A DNA stretch of 64,000 bases from Chryseobacterium sp. G0162 (GCF_003815715.1 NZ_CP033922.1:1315001-1379000); one strand, 5' to 3'; shown: positions 36,813-45,772, counted from the first letter of the stretch. Program-made: numbers and translations. Notes: a model not told the origin generated them from the letters alone.

Positions 36813-38744
36813 TTAATGTGCTTTTGATTTCTCTCCGCTATTGTTCTGTACTTCTGCCTGAGCGTGTTTATTAACAAATTTTCCGGATTGGATATTCATA
36901 TCTTTTTCACTCACCTCATGTCGCTCTTTTTTGGTTTCGCTCAGCACATCTCCATCGATCATTTCAGTTAATTTTCCGGTAATAAACATACTTGCATCAC
37001 CAACGACGGAAGTAAGCTTCATGGCTCCTACGTTTTCAGTATGGTTCAATCCAATACTGTTAGATTTATTCATTCCCACCGTTGTCGTCATATTTTCACC
37101 TACATTGATGTTCATATTCTTACAGTTCAGGGTCATGGTCTCCGGTGCAGTGATATTGATATTGCTTCCTGTAGTATCCAGGTGGATTTCGTTGCCACTT
37201 TTATCTGTGATAATGATGCTTTCATCTTCAGTAAAAACAATTCTGTGCCCACTTCTTGTCTGGATAGATTTGACACGGTTGTCTGCACCTCCTCCAAGAC
37301 CAATTCCTCCATGGAACATTCCTCCCATTACAAATGGACGGTCCGGATGGCTATGTACAAAGTTGACCATTACCTGGTCTCCTACTTCAGGAATCGCGAC
37401 ATACCCGCGGTTTTGAGTAATCTTGTCAGTTCCTCCTGCATCAGGGGTCATTACTCTCACAAAATGAGTGGTATCATTCATCTGCCAGTCGAATCTTACC
37501 TGTACTCTTCCCTGTCCTTCCGGATCTGCATTAGCAATTACCGTTGCGATCTGAGGTTGTGCAATAGGAACATTAAATTCAGGTTTTGGTAAAAATCCTG
37601 TATCTGCTGCAATTGATTCAAAGGACCCTTTATAATGTCCAATAGTATCAATTTCATGAACAACTTCTGTAACCATAACTTTGGTAAAATAAGAAGTCTC
37701 GTTACTATCCGGCTTTCTCATGTGAATATCTGCCACACATCCCGGATGAAGGAATGGTACTGTAGTAGAGCCGGAAACTGAAAATACACTCACCGCTTCA
37801 CTTCCTGCAGTACTCCTCTGAGAATTTTCTACATCTAAGTGAGTGGATGCCTTAATTGGGGCCACTTGAAGTGCCGGTGTTTTATAGATTTTATCGTTAT
37901 GACTATATGCTGTTTTTGCAAGATCTCCCAAATGATTAACCGGAGTGTCACCCGATGTTAATTTCTCATTTTTACTGCTGTTATAGCCGTAATATTGTGG
38001 TTTTGTATGAACAGCTTTTAATTCTACCCTTATGTCATCAGCATTGCTGCCATAAGTTAGTTTTATAGGCTTATTCTGTGGTGGAAGTTTTCCAAAGTGA
38101 AGAACTTCTCCGTCATAGTAGAATTGTTCTCCATAGGCTTCTGCCATTCTTGCAAGGTAGTTATAATGAGTCTCGTTGTATTGGCTGCTGTAAATAATCT
38201 GAGAATAGTCATTGCTATCTACTCTGATATCAAAACGTCCTTTATCAATTCCCTGTTTAATTACTTCTTCAGCAATGATTCCCATATTAACAGGCTGTCC
38301 GCCTCCAAAACTTTGAATATGGGGAGCACCATCCAATAGGATCGTTGGGCTGTATCCTGAAAGTACAATATTTCCAAGACTCATCTTTTCCTGACTGAAT
38401 CCTACTTTGGTAATTAATCCTACGAAATTTCTTTCAGGACTATTATCAATATCTTTATAGGAAATAATAGCAGTAAGACGTTTTCCCAAAAACTTATTTG
38501 CCTCCTCAAGGGTATGGCTTTGCCTGTCTCCCAATGCATCATGGGCAAGGGTAAGGCTGAATTCGTGATGGTGACTCGCTTTTTGCTTAAGCGTGAAGTG
38601 TTTGTAATACTTAATAATTTTCCCCTCCACAACCAGTGAAAGTTTTACCAACCGGTTGATCCCTGCATGATGGTTTTCTGATATCCCATCAGCATTCTGT
38701 GAAGGACGGAAAGAAGAACCCTTTGTCTTTGTTTCGGTTTTCAT
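36813..38744 (-). CDS. tssI: T6SS spike protein VgrG/TssI, copy 2
   Basis: The 643-residue protein is homologous to copy 1 through the gp27/gp5 core (GINRLVKLSLVVEGK, FVGLITKVGFSQEK, NRGYVAIPEVGDQVMVNF, RPFVMGGMFHGG). It lacks copy 1's Lys/Glu-rich N-terminal extension. The C-terminus differs: a threonine/asparagine-rich beta-helix (MNINVGENMTTTVG) and a charged tail ending GEKSKAH. The C-terminal difference probably sets cargo specificity, in line with the distinct effectors downstream. It heads the operon of three effector/immunity pairs. Confidence 0.93.
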   Translation of the reverse strand: MKTETKTKGSSFRPSQNADGISENHHAGINRLVKLSLVVEGKIIKYYKHFTLKQKASHHHEFSLTLAHDALGDRQSHTLEEANKFLGKRLTAIISYKDIDNSPERNFVGLITKVGFSQEKMSLGNIVLSGYSPTILLDGAPHIQSFGGGQPVNMGIIAEEVIKQGIDKGRFDIRVDSNDYSQIIYSSQYNETHYNYLARMAEAYGEQFYYDGEVLHFGKLPPQNKPIKLTYGSNADDIRVELKAVHTKPQYYGYNSSKNEKLTSGDTPVNHLGDLAKTAYSHNDKIYKTPALQVAPIKASTHLDVENSQRSTAGSEAVSVFSVSGSTTVPFLHPGCVADIHMRKPDSNETSYFTKVMVTEVVHEIDTIGHYKGSFESIAADTGFLPKPEFNVPIAQPQIATVIANADPEGQGRVQVRFDWQMNDTTHFVRVMTPDAGGTDKITQNRGYVAIPEVGDQVMVNFVHSHPDRPFVMGGMFHGGIGLGGGADNRVKSIQTRSGHRIVFTEDESIIITDKSGNEIHLDTTGSNINITAPETMTLNCKNMNINVGENMTTTVGMNKSNSIGLNHTENVGAMKLTSVVGDASMFITGKLTEMIDGDVLSETKKERHEVSEKDMNIQSGKFVNKHAQAEVQNNSGEKSKAH

Positions 38745-38851
38745 ATGCTTTGTGTTTAGTTTAGTATTAAAGATAGCAATATTTTACGAAATAGTCATCA
38801 TATCAATGAGATATGAAATAATTAATCAATATAAAATTTGATGTCAGGCAA

Positions 38852-38888
38852 AAAAAGACCGTCTTTAAAAGGGACAGTCTTTTTTTTG
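38852..38888 (-). terminator. terminator of tssD3
   Basis: AGACCGTC and GGACAGTCT form a hairpin with one mismatch and flanking A6/T-rich tracts, between tssD3 and vgrG2. Confidence 0.72.
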
Positions 38889-38915
38889 TATGAATGTTGA
38901 TAATGTGTAACAATG

Positions 38916-39323
38916 TTAGCTTGTTGGCCAAAGTCCAGCATACTCAGAATTACCATAGCTGATGGTTTCAGCACTGATTACGAAGCTAATGAACATACTG
39001 TTGCTGTCTACAGCATCAAATTCTACCTGATGCTGGATCACATAACCATTCTGCCAGTTCAAAGTGATTAATGTTCCTTCTTCGTGAGATTTATTGAAAG
39101 TAATTTCTCCTACAGTTGGCTTATATTTTCCGTTCAATAAACTTTCTAAGATATCTGATTTTTCAGTAGCTTCTACTGTAACTTTGATAAGTGCGTTAGA
39201 AGGGTCAGATGCTACACGTCCTGATACGTCAGTTGATCTTGATACGCTGTAGTTCATTTTTAATAATTTCTGACCTTCTCCGTTGTTAAATTTTAAGATT
39301 CCTCTCGAATTTCTTTCTGCCAT
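38916..39323 (-). CDS. tssD: T6SS needle protein TssD (Hcp), copy 3
   Basis: This 135-residue protein is identical to copy 1 over residues 1-74, then diverges at about a dozen positions and ends WPTS in place of WPSAGK. Hcp C-terminal and lumen residues influence cargo and ring contacts, so copy 3 may be tuned to the VgrG2 module encoded next to it. It has its own operator promoter and terminator. Confidence 0.92.
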   Translation of the reverse strand: MAERNSRGILKFNNGEGQKLLKMNYSVSRSTDVSGRVASDPSNALIKVTVEATEKSDILESLLNGKYKPTVGEITFNKSHEEGTLITLNWQNGYVIQHQVEFDAVDSNSMFISFVISAETISYGNSEYAGLWPTS

Positions 39324-39375
39324 GATTTGTAAATTTTAATCGTTAGTAATATTTTGTGATTCAGTGATTGTTTAG

Positions 39376-39468
39376 CAAATATAAAAGGTCTTTTTCGCTA
39401 AAAAAAACTTTTCACTATAAATTTGAAAAATTGTAGTAGTTCTACGACTTTTTGTAGTAATTCTACGA
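39376..39468 (-). promoter_or_regulatory. tssD3 promoter with tandem 21-bp-phased operator
   Basis: The -7 box TATATTTG is at 39383-39376. GTAGTAGTTCTACGA (39433-39447) and GTAGTAATTCTACGA (39454-39468) have a 21-bp period and a 49-bp gap to the -7 box. The rest of 39324-39748 is AT-rich and ends with the tssR terminator. Confidence 0.78.
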
Positions 39469-39688
39469 TACTGGATTTATAAATCAATCCATAACAGCCA
39501 CCAATAAAGCATTTTAAATTTTATCCCCAATTAAGGAGAAAACACACTTTTACACTCAAATGAGAAATAAATGGCTTCATCTCTTCGAAAATTCAAGATT
39601 TTCACTTCAAAATTCCACAACAAAAATCAGAAGAAAAGTTATTGTTTAAAATAATATGAAAATTTTTCATCTCGGACTACTTTGCATA

Positions 39689-39722
39689 AAAAAAGCAGAA
39701 GTACAATTACTTCTGCTTTTTT
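39689..39722 (-). terminator. terminator of the tssO-tssR operon
   Basis: AAAAGCAGAAGT and ACTTCTGCTTTT form a near-perfect 12-bp stem with flanking A and T runs. Confidence 0.88.
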
Positions 39723-39748
39723 ATTATCTTATATGATAAAACTAACCA

Positions 39749-42154
39749 TTAATGTTTAGTATATTCCGGAGCTTCTGTTTGGATCATGGTAGGAGTAAAG
39801 AACTCATTAAGCCAATAGAATGTTTGTCCGTTTTGCTGGATCTTCACCGCCGGATTGTTTCTGTGATTCAGCATTCTTTCTGCCAACTCTTTATAGTTAT
39901 GGAAATAGGTTCTTACCGTTTCATTACGAACTATTTTTGATTTTCTCCAGCCTTTAAGCTTGAACTTAGCCAATATCTCTTCTTCAGAAAGGTCAAATCC
40001 TGTACTCATTCCAATAGCATAAGACATTGGCAATTCATAAAGGTCTCCTTTATCTAAGAACTTGATTGTTGGATTGTATTTCTTCAACAGTCTTACATAT
40101 TCCTTAATGGCTTTTGACTGGCTGAAACCTGGTTTATCAGGCTCTGTATTTCTATATACTTCAGAATAAAAAGCTTTAAGATTATCATATTCCGATTCAG
40201 AAATAAGGATTCCTTTTTCTATACTTGGAGTAATTTCTTTCAGTTCTTTTGGCAAATATCCTTTTACAAGGAAAGGATTTCCGTAGTTAATCAGCTGCGC
40301 TGCAATTCCAGCAGAAACAGGGTTCGTAAGTCCTGGATATAGATATTTGTACTTCAGATCCACATCTGTTTTCCCAGCTCCTACAGAGGAATGGAAATAT
40401 TCATTTAATGACTTATCAACATTCTGATTATCTAAAGTAACCTGAGCAATAAGACTGTCTACTGATTTTTTCAGGAATCCCGGAGTAGCTATATCTCCTT
40501 TTTTAGGGAAGATTACAAATCCCTGAGACATACTCTGCTTAGGATACGCTAACGAGAAAAATCCTGCATCTCCTTCTACCAGACTGAAGTTATTTTTGGT
40601 AAGAACATCAGATTGGTTAATGATCTTTTGCTTTTTAAGTTCTGCAATATTTTTAGCGGTATTGGTTACCACATTTTCAGCCATTAATACAAAGTCATTA
40701 TACGTATCTGAAGACCTTGCACTGGTCTGGAACATAATCAATCTTGCCTGAGCCTGGGTAAGCGAACCTATTACACTGTACATATTTCCACTTTGATTAG
40801 CAGAGGTACCTACAGTTACAACAATATTGGTTTCATCAGGAACATTCGAAAGAAGGTTTCCGGCTGCCGTAAGAGCTTCTCCTACCGGCTGGTAGCCATT
40901 GTTGCTGCTACAGTTCATTTCGTTCGTTTTCTGATCGATAAATGTTGTGATTTTACTGTAATCTGTGCTTAGGTTGGAAACTGCGGTATTGTTACCACAA
41001 GGATTATTTTTATATAAAACCACTCCATATTTTACATTATTGAAATACGAAGGTTTCTCAAATCTTAGCTGAAGATCCTGTAACAATGATTTTACAATAG
41101 GTGCATAAGGTGCATTTCCTGCACTTATATCCAAAGCAAAAACGATATTGATGTTTTTATCTCGGTCTGTAATTTCTCTATATCGGTCGAAATAGATAGG
41201 TTCTCCCAAAACATTAAAGACATAGTTTTTACTGTAATCAAGAATATTGGTAAAATACTTGGTTTTGGAATCCGGAGTTGGAGCTTCATTTAAAGCCAGG
41301 GTTACCGGGAAAATGTTTTCTAAAGGTTTTCTCTTATTGACATCTGTCAGAAGAATAGCAGTCCTGTTTTCTGCATCTGAACCTGATGCACCTGGGTAAC
41401 CTTCTCGTACTCCGAGTTCGGTATCATTAATTCCTGTTGTATTTTTAAGTTTGATGGCTGAACGCTCACCCCATGTAGAAATTACGTTGGAGCTCACCCA
41501 TCCGTACAGGCCTTTTCCGATACTATCGATATCAATAGATGGTTTTTTACCTACCAGGAATCTTTTGTTATTTTCAGCCTGCTTGTAAACATATACCATC
41601 TGCCCGTTAGGGATCTTTACATTGGCTGCTTCAATAAGACTTGGTGAATTGAACACCATGATAGAGTCATTCTTGTAGTATCTTTCAGCGCTTTTAATTA
41701 CTTCACTGTTATTAGGTACTACTGCTACTCTTACAGGGTATCCTGTTCTTTCGCTTTTCAGGGAATGATTCCATAAAAGCAGGTCAGATTCATGAATCCA
41801 ACCATAGGTTTTAATAGATTTTGATGAGACTTTTTTCATTAAGGCATCCGGAACATATTCCGCTACCTTTACCATTCCGTCTCTATGCTTCAGAACCATT
41901 AAAGGTTCCAAAAACTTTACTTCTTTATACGATTTTTCGTCATCTTTATCCAAATAAGCCGTATTTCTTGATCTGTCTGAAATAACGATCCATGGAACGG
42001 ATTTTTTAGGATAACCGTTGACAACTGTTGAATTATCTACCTTTCCGTATTGAGAAGGTTCAGGAGTCTTCTTTGAAGGAAGCTTAACCTGACAACTCGT
42101 TAATAATACTGATAATCCTATGTAATATGCTGCTAGAGGAAATTTATTTTTCAT
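39749..42154 (-). CDS. tssR: T6SSiii component TssR (VWA-like lipoprotein)
   Basis: The 801-residue protein has a lipoprotein signal (GLSVLLTSC). A von Willebrand A-like region around residues 325-520 includes INIVFALDISAGNAPYAPIVKSLLQDL, a MIDAS-like D-x-S start. SH3-like segments precede it (YGWIHESDLLLW, YGWVSSNVISTW). This architecture and the context match TssR, found only in Bacteroidota T6SSiii, where TssO, P, Q and R are proposed to replace the TssJLM membrane complex. It is last in the four-gene operon, 46 bp after the PKD-domain gene. Confidence 0.83.
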   Translation of the reverse strand: MKNKFPLAAYYIGLSVLLTSCQVKLPSKKTPEPSQYGKVDNSTVVNGYPKKSVPWIVISDRSRNTAYLDKDDEKSYKEVKFLEPLMVLKHRDGMVKVAEYVPDALMKKVSSKSIKTYGWIHESDLLLWNHSLKSERTGYPVRVAVVPNNSEVIKSAERYYKNDSIMVFNSPSLIEAANVKIPNGQMVYVYKQAENNKRFLVGKKPSIDIDSIGKGLYGWVSSNVISTWGERSAIKLKNTTGINDTELGVREGYPGASGSDAENRTAILLTDVNKRKPLENIFPVTLALNEAPTPDSKTKYFTNILDYSKNYVFNVLGEPIYFDRYREITDRDKNINIVFALDISAGNAPYAPIVKSLLQDLQLRFEKPSYFNNVKYGVVLYKNNPCGNNTAVSNLSTDYSKITTFIDQKTNEMNCSSNNGYQPVGEALTAAGNLLSNVPDETNIVVTVGTSANQSGNMYSVIGSLTQAQARLIMFQTSARSSDTYNDFVLMAENVVTNTAKNIAELKKQKIINQSDVLTKNNFSLVEGDAGFFSLAYPKQSMSQGFVIFPKKGDIATPGFLKKSVDSLIAQVTLDNQNVDKSLNEYFHSSVGAGKTDVDLKYKYLYPGLTNPVSAGIAAQLINYGNPFLVKGYLPKELKEITPSIEKGILISESEYDNLKAFYSEVYRNTEPDKPGFSQSKAIKEYVRLLKKYNPTIKFLDKGDLYELPMSYAIGMSTGFDLSEEEILAKFKLKGWRKSKIVRNETVRTYFHNYKELAERMLNHRNNPAVKIQQNGQTFYWLNEFFTPTMIQTEAPEYTKH

Positions 42155-42200
42155 CCTATTTATCTTTTTATGATTGGTACATCCGGAAAACCGAATGGTA

Positions 42201-43112
42201 TTATTTGCTTTGGTTTATATCTACTTTCGTTACACAGTTCTGTGTATCATCTAAATTAACCTTTACGGTCTGGATCACAGTATTCTTATCAAACTGAAGA
42301 CCTGCACAATACATGTAGAAGTTGTTTACTTTACTGTCATTTACTTTTACTACTGTGTTTTCATTGTTACACAAATAAGTTTTCAACAGGTAATTGTAGT
42401 GCATATTAAAACTGTTACCATTAGCAATTTGTTGTAAATGATATTTGAAATCATTATCCACTTTCGCGTAAGAGTCTTCTACAGATACTTCTTCTTGTTC
42501 CAGAGAGTTGTAAGCAGGAATGATTTTGATATGATGGTAGATAGGTTCCTGGCTTTGCTCAGTGTAAAGAGTAACTACATAATCTCCCGGCTTTTTATAA
42601 GCATAGATGGCCATTTTCTCTTTAGCATCTGTATTTCCTGTCTCTCCAAATTTCCATGCAAAATCTTTCGCATCAGATACAGCACGGAATTGTACATTCT
42701 CATTCTGCATTGCCTGAGCCTGAGCTTCAATAGTTGTTTTGGATTTCGTACTGTCTTTCGGTTGTTTGATTCCTCTTGCAGAAACCATTACTGGGAATGA
42801 TTTTGTGTACTTGTTGTCAACAATCAAACTTACCTGATAATATCCAGGCTTATTATAAAAGTGAATTCCACTGTTTTTATCAGAAGTTGTTCCGTCTCCA
42901 AAATTCCATCTTTTGGTTTTTGCAAACTGGGTTTTATCTTCAAATAAAAGGGTATCTCCTACCGACAATGTAGATGGATAGACTACTCCAACAATATCAT
43001 CAGCAGAATGGATCACTTTTTTCTGCAACCAAAGAGCAACCAGGGCTGCTATGAGCAATGTTGCAATAACACCGATAATAATGTTCTTTTTGTTCTTTTG
43101 AAAATAATTCAT
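42201..43112 (-). CDS. T6SSiii membrane component with PKD domains
   Basis: The 303-residue protein has one N-terminal membrane helix (IIIGVIATLLIAALVALWL) and a periplasmic part. A PKD domain is clear at residues 40-112 (RWNFGDGTTSDKNSG, YYQVSLIV), and a second, weaker one at about 125-195 (DFAWKFGETGNTDAKEKM, DYVVTLYTE). The C-terminal 90 residues are unrecognised. By position between TssR and the TssO-like proteins it should be TssP or TssQ of T6SSiii; I cannot decide between the names. It probably spans the periplasm in the trans-envelope complex. Confidence 0.72.
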   Translation of the reverse strand: MNYFQKNKKNIIIGVIATLLIAALVALWLQKKVIHSADDIVGVVYPSTLSVGDTLLFEDKTQFAKTKRWNFGDGTTSDKNSGIHFYNKPGYYQVSLIVDNKYTKSFPVMVSARGIKQPKDSTKSKTTIEAQAQAMQNENVQFRAVSDAKDFAWKFGETGNTDAKEKMAIYAYKKPGDYVVTLYTEQSQEPIYHHIKIIPAYNSLEQEEVSVEDSYAKVDNDFKYHLQQIANGNSFNMHYNYLLKTYLCNNENTVVKVNDSKVNNFYMYCAGLQFDKNTVIQTVKVNLDDTQNCVTKVDINQSK

Positions 43113-43163
43113 AGTTAATAATTGTGATGTGTTTTATTTATAGTTCCTAAATTCATTGTTCGT

Positions 43164-43691
43164 TTATTGGGAACGAGCCTTCAACTCACTCTGACGTTTA
43201 TAAATCTTATCCTGTTTATCCTTAAATCCTATTCTGCATTCTTCCACTTGTTTTTCAAATCTTTTAATATCTTCTGAAGTGGTTGAGATTACTTTTTTAT
43301 CATCAAAGTACATCTTATAGAATTTGGCAATCTGCGGATAAGCATCTTTTCGGATATCAACAATATTATCATGACGTTTAAAATAGTCATTCAGATCATT
43401 GACTCCTACAAAGATATTGTTTTCCACAAAAGGCTGTGGCGCTTCATCGGTAAGTTTGGTAATCATGGTATATGTACTGTCCATGATAGGGATAATAATT
43501 TTTTGGTGTTGTTCAAATTCAGACTTCTGTTCAAGATTCTGAATTCCTCTTACGTCTTCATCAGAAAACGGAGATTCAAATCCTTTTAAAAAGATAACTC
43601 CCAAAAATATCATGGCAGTTACAAGCATCAGTATTAAATAAAAAAACTGATAATGCCTTTCCTTTTTAGATAGTGTAATTTGTCCTTGCAT
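43164..43691 (-). CDS. TssO-like T6SSiii inner-membrane protein (second copy)
   Basis: The 175-residue protein has one N-terminal helix (FFYLILMLVTAMIFLGVIFL) and a helical periplasmic domain. Its layout matches the neighbouring 177-residue protein (short cytosolic tail, helix, about 130 residues), which suggests an old duplication, although direct identity is low. It lies 12 bp downstream of that gene. It is probably part of the T6SSiii membrane complex. Confidence 0.62.
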   Translation of the reverse strand: MQGQITLSKKERHYQFFYLILMLVTAMIFLGVIFLKGFESPFSDEDVRGIQNLEQKSEFEQHQKIIIPIMDSTYTMITKLTDEAPQPFVENNIFVGVNDLNDYFKRHDNIVDIRKDAYPQIAKFYKMYFDDKKVISTTSEDIKRFEKQVEECRIGFKDKQDKIYKRQSELKARSQ

Positions 43692-43703
43692 ATCTTTATC
43701 TTT

Positions 43704-44237
43704 TTATCTTCTTCTACCTCCTGTGAAATTTCTTGTAGGATCTTTTCTAAGTTCATTATTGGCTCTGCTCACTTTGCCCATACATTCATCCAGATCTCTG
43801 AGAACTGTTTTCTTTTTGTATTCTACACCACTAATCTTGGTCTTCAAAGTAAGCATAGGTCCTATCTGTTTCATCAATGCAGTATAATGTTTAAAGCTTG
43901 TGATACTGTCTCTTCCCATAATACTTTTGACATTTCCTACGTTATCCATGATATTGGTTCTTAGAAAGGCCTCATTTTCCACCTTGTTCATATCAAGCTG
44001 GGTCATCTTATCATAAATATCATCTACATTCTCTTTCAGCATATCACTTCGACGCATTAATTCTTTGTAAGCTTCAGCTTCACGACTTATCCCCTCACGC
44101 TGTATATCATAGCTCTTAAAAAAGAGATACAAACAGCTAAAGGATACCATAGACAAAACGACAAAAGAAAGAATAAACTTCCAAATGCCCGTTCTGACGT
44201 CAGATTTGTTCAATTTTTTTTCCCTGTTCGAAGACAT
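43704..44237 (-). CDS. tssO: TssO-like T6SSiii inner-membrane protein (first gene of operon)
   Basis: The start at 44237 (MSSNREKKLNKSDVRTGIWKF) gives 177 residues; the frame continues to 44291 but those codons read through AT-rich promoter DNA. The membrane helix is ILSFVVLSMVSFSCLYLFF (residues about 20-38), followed by a coiled-coil-like periplasmic domain and a basic tail. The N-terminal pattern matches what I recall of TssO. It is divergent from the LuxR-type regulator gene, with a 180-bp intergenic region. Confidence 0.68.
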   Translation of the reverse strand: MSSNREKKLNKSDVRTGIWKFILSFVVLSMVSFSCLYLFFKSYDIQREGISREAEAYKELMRRSDMLKENVDDIYDKMTQLDMNKVENEAFLRTNIMDNVGNVKSIMGRDSITSFKHYTALMKQIGPMLTLKTKISGVEYKKKTVLRDLDECMGKVSRANNELRKDPTRNFTGGRRR

Positions 44238-44417
44238 ATATTTGCGATTTGTTTGGCCTGTGAAAATATAAAAAAAAAATTTTATGCACAATACGTATTT
44301 TCCCTGTCACGCATTCGTGAAATCCCGGTTTAAATTAATATTAATTTTCTCTTTAATAAGTTTTTCATAAATTAGGCCTCTGAATTTTGAATATCATTTG
44401 CCAAATCGATATTAAGA

Positions 44418-45089
44418 ATGAGTAAAATATTATCTAATACCGTGCGTTTTTCTATAGCAGACAGTGATTTTTATTTTAAAAAAATAATGATCAAAACTCT
44501 GATGGAAAATCCTTTCTATATGCTGTTGAACGACTGTAAAAATGGCCATGAGCTGGTGAACAGAATTTACAGAAGACAGGAAGATGTATTTATCATAGAG
44601 CTGTTTATGCCGGTATTAAGCGGAATTGAGGCCATTAAATACATAAGGAAAAACAACGCAGAAACACCTATTATCACTTATTCTGGTACTTATCAGGAGG
44701 ATATGGCTGAAATTCTGTCGAGAATACCCAATATATATTATTGCCAGAAGAACAGTACCATTATTAAAGACATCATTAAGGGAAGTATTGCTTCTGATGA
44801 GTTTGATTACGAGAGCTATTCGAAGGAATGGGAACAGCAGCCGCTTGCCGTACAGGAATATATGGACAGGCAGAAGAAAGGGCAGGAAGAGCTTTCTCCA
44901 GCTGAAATACAGCTTATGAGATTTTGTTATGAAGGTTTCAGTAATAAGGAAATTGCAGAAAAGCTGAATCTGAGTACAAGAACGATTGATACCTATATCA
45001 ACCGTCTTACGGAGAAATTAGGATTAAAGACTAAACTTCATCTGATTCGTTTCTGTGTAGAAAATGGATACTACAATTCCAGTATGTAG
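44418..45089 (+). CDS. LuxR/NarL-type regulator with degenerate receiver domain
   Basis: The 223-residue protein has a receiver-like domain (1-125) followed by a LuxR-type HTH (LSPAEIQLMRFCYEGFSNKEIAEKLNLS, about 156-215). In the receiver the acidic patch is Asp15/Asp17 and Lys111 is present, but the phospho-acceptor position is Glu61 (IIELFMPVLSG in place of D-x-x-MP). Glu can mimic phospho-Asp, so the protein may be locked active or controlled by abundance. It is transcribed divergently from the tssO operon. No partner kinase gene is seen. It is a candidate binder of the tssD operators, by inference. Confidence 0.87.
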   Translation: MSKILSNTVRFSIADSDFYFKKIMIKTLMENPFYMLLNDCKNGHELVNRIYRRQEDVFIIELFMPVLSGIEAIKYIRKNNAETPIITYSGTYQEDMAEILSRIPNIYYCQKNSTIIKDIIKGSIASDEFDYESYSKEWEQQPLAVQEYMDRQKKGQEELSPAEIQLMRFCYEGFSNKEIAEKLNLSTRTIDTYINRLTEKLGLKTKLHLIRFCVENGYYNSSM

Positions 45090-45284
45090 TGATTATGGGA
45101 TATTAGTGTGTGTAGCAGAAAGCTCTTGTAAGTTCATTGTTATACGCTCTATTTTTTACCATTATTGATGATTATTCATCATTATACTATAATATTATTT
45201 TATTGTTAAATTATCTCGAACCTGCGTTAATATAGCATATACATTAATAGTTCAACTATTTGAACAAAAATATTTTGCCACTAA

Positions 45285-45317
45285 TTTGCTAGTATTCAAT
45301 TTTTTTAACTAAATTTG
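45285..45317 (+). promoter_or_regulatory. promoter of the HU operon
   Basis: The -33 box TTTG (45285-45288) and -7 box TAAATTTG (45310-45317) have a 21-bp spacer, a good Bacteroidota promoter 31 bp upstream of the HU ATG. Confidence 0.7.
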
Positions 45318-45348
45318 CACACCTAAAATTTAAAATTAAAATAAGGAA

Positions 45349-45639
45349 ATGACAAAGGCAGAATTGGTAAACACCATCTCAAATAAGTTGGGAACAGAAA
45401 AGAATGAAACACAGAAAGTTGTAGAAGCTTTTATGCAGGAGATCAGAACTTCTATGTATAATGGGGATAACGTTTATCTGAGAGGTTTTGGATCTTTTAT
45501 CATTAAAACAAGAGCTGCTAAAACAGGAAGAAATATTTCTAAAAACACTGCGATTGAGATTCCTGCTCATAACATTCCTGCTTTCAAACCTTCAAAATCT
45601 TTTGTTGAGAAAGTAAAAACGAAAGTTGCAGTAAAATAA
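45349..45639 (+). CDS. HU/IHF family DNA-binding protein
   Basis: The 96-residue protein has the full HU fold: a helical dimerisation half (MTKAELVNTISNKLGTEKNE), the signature GFGSF and FIIKTRAAKTGRNISKNT arm, and IPAHNIPAFKPSKSF, where the conserved Pro sits at the arm tip. It bends DNA and compacts the nucleoid. It is followed 43 bp later by a tiny basic protein gene with which it probably forms an operon. Confidence 0.95.
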   Translation: MTKAELVNTISNKLGTEKNETQKVVEAFMQEIRTSMYNGDNVYLRGFGSFIIKTRAAKTGRNISKNTAIEIPAHNIPAFKPSKSFVEKVKTKVAVK

Positions 45640-45682
45640 GAACATTAACTGAATATTAACTAGTTACTAAAAAATTAAAATT

Positions 45683-45772
45683 ATGCCAAGCGGAAAGAAA
45701 AGAAAAAGACACAAGGTTGCGACTCACAAAAGAAAGAAAAGAAGAAGAGCAAACAGACATAAGAAAAAATAA
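45683..45772 (+). CDS. 29-residue Lys/Arg/His-rich protein, probably ribosome-associated
   Basis: The ORF from ATG 45683 to TAA 45772 encodes MPSGKKRKRHKVATHKRK... ending RHKKK; about 65% of residues are basic. I recall near-identical short proteins in the same position after HU in other Flavobacteriia, annotated as hypothetical or AURKAIP1/COX24-like, a family related to small basic ribosomal proteins (mitochondrial mS38). It may be a small ribosomal protein of the clade. The bias against stop or acidic codons and the strict basic pattern support it as a real gene. Confidence 0.75.
   Translation: MPSGKKRKRHKVATHKRKKRRRANRHKKK

Noticed and set aside
36931..37592. Two long plus-strand frames (161 and 183 residues) opposite vgrG2
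   Set aside because: They are antisense shadows of the beta-helix repeats; no start context and no recognisable protein.
43692..44291. Longer start for the first TssO-like gene at 44291
   Set aside because: The extra codons are AT-rich promoter DNA; MSSNREKK at 44237 fits the family start.
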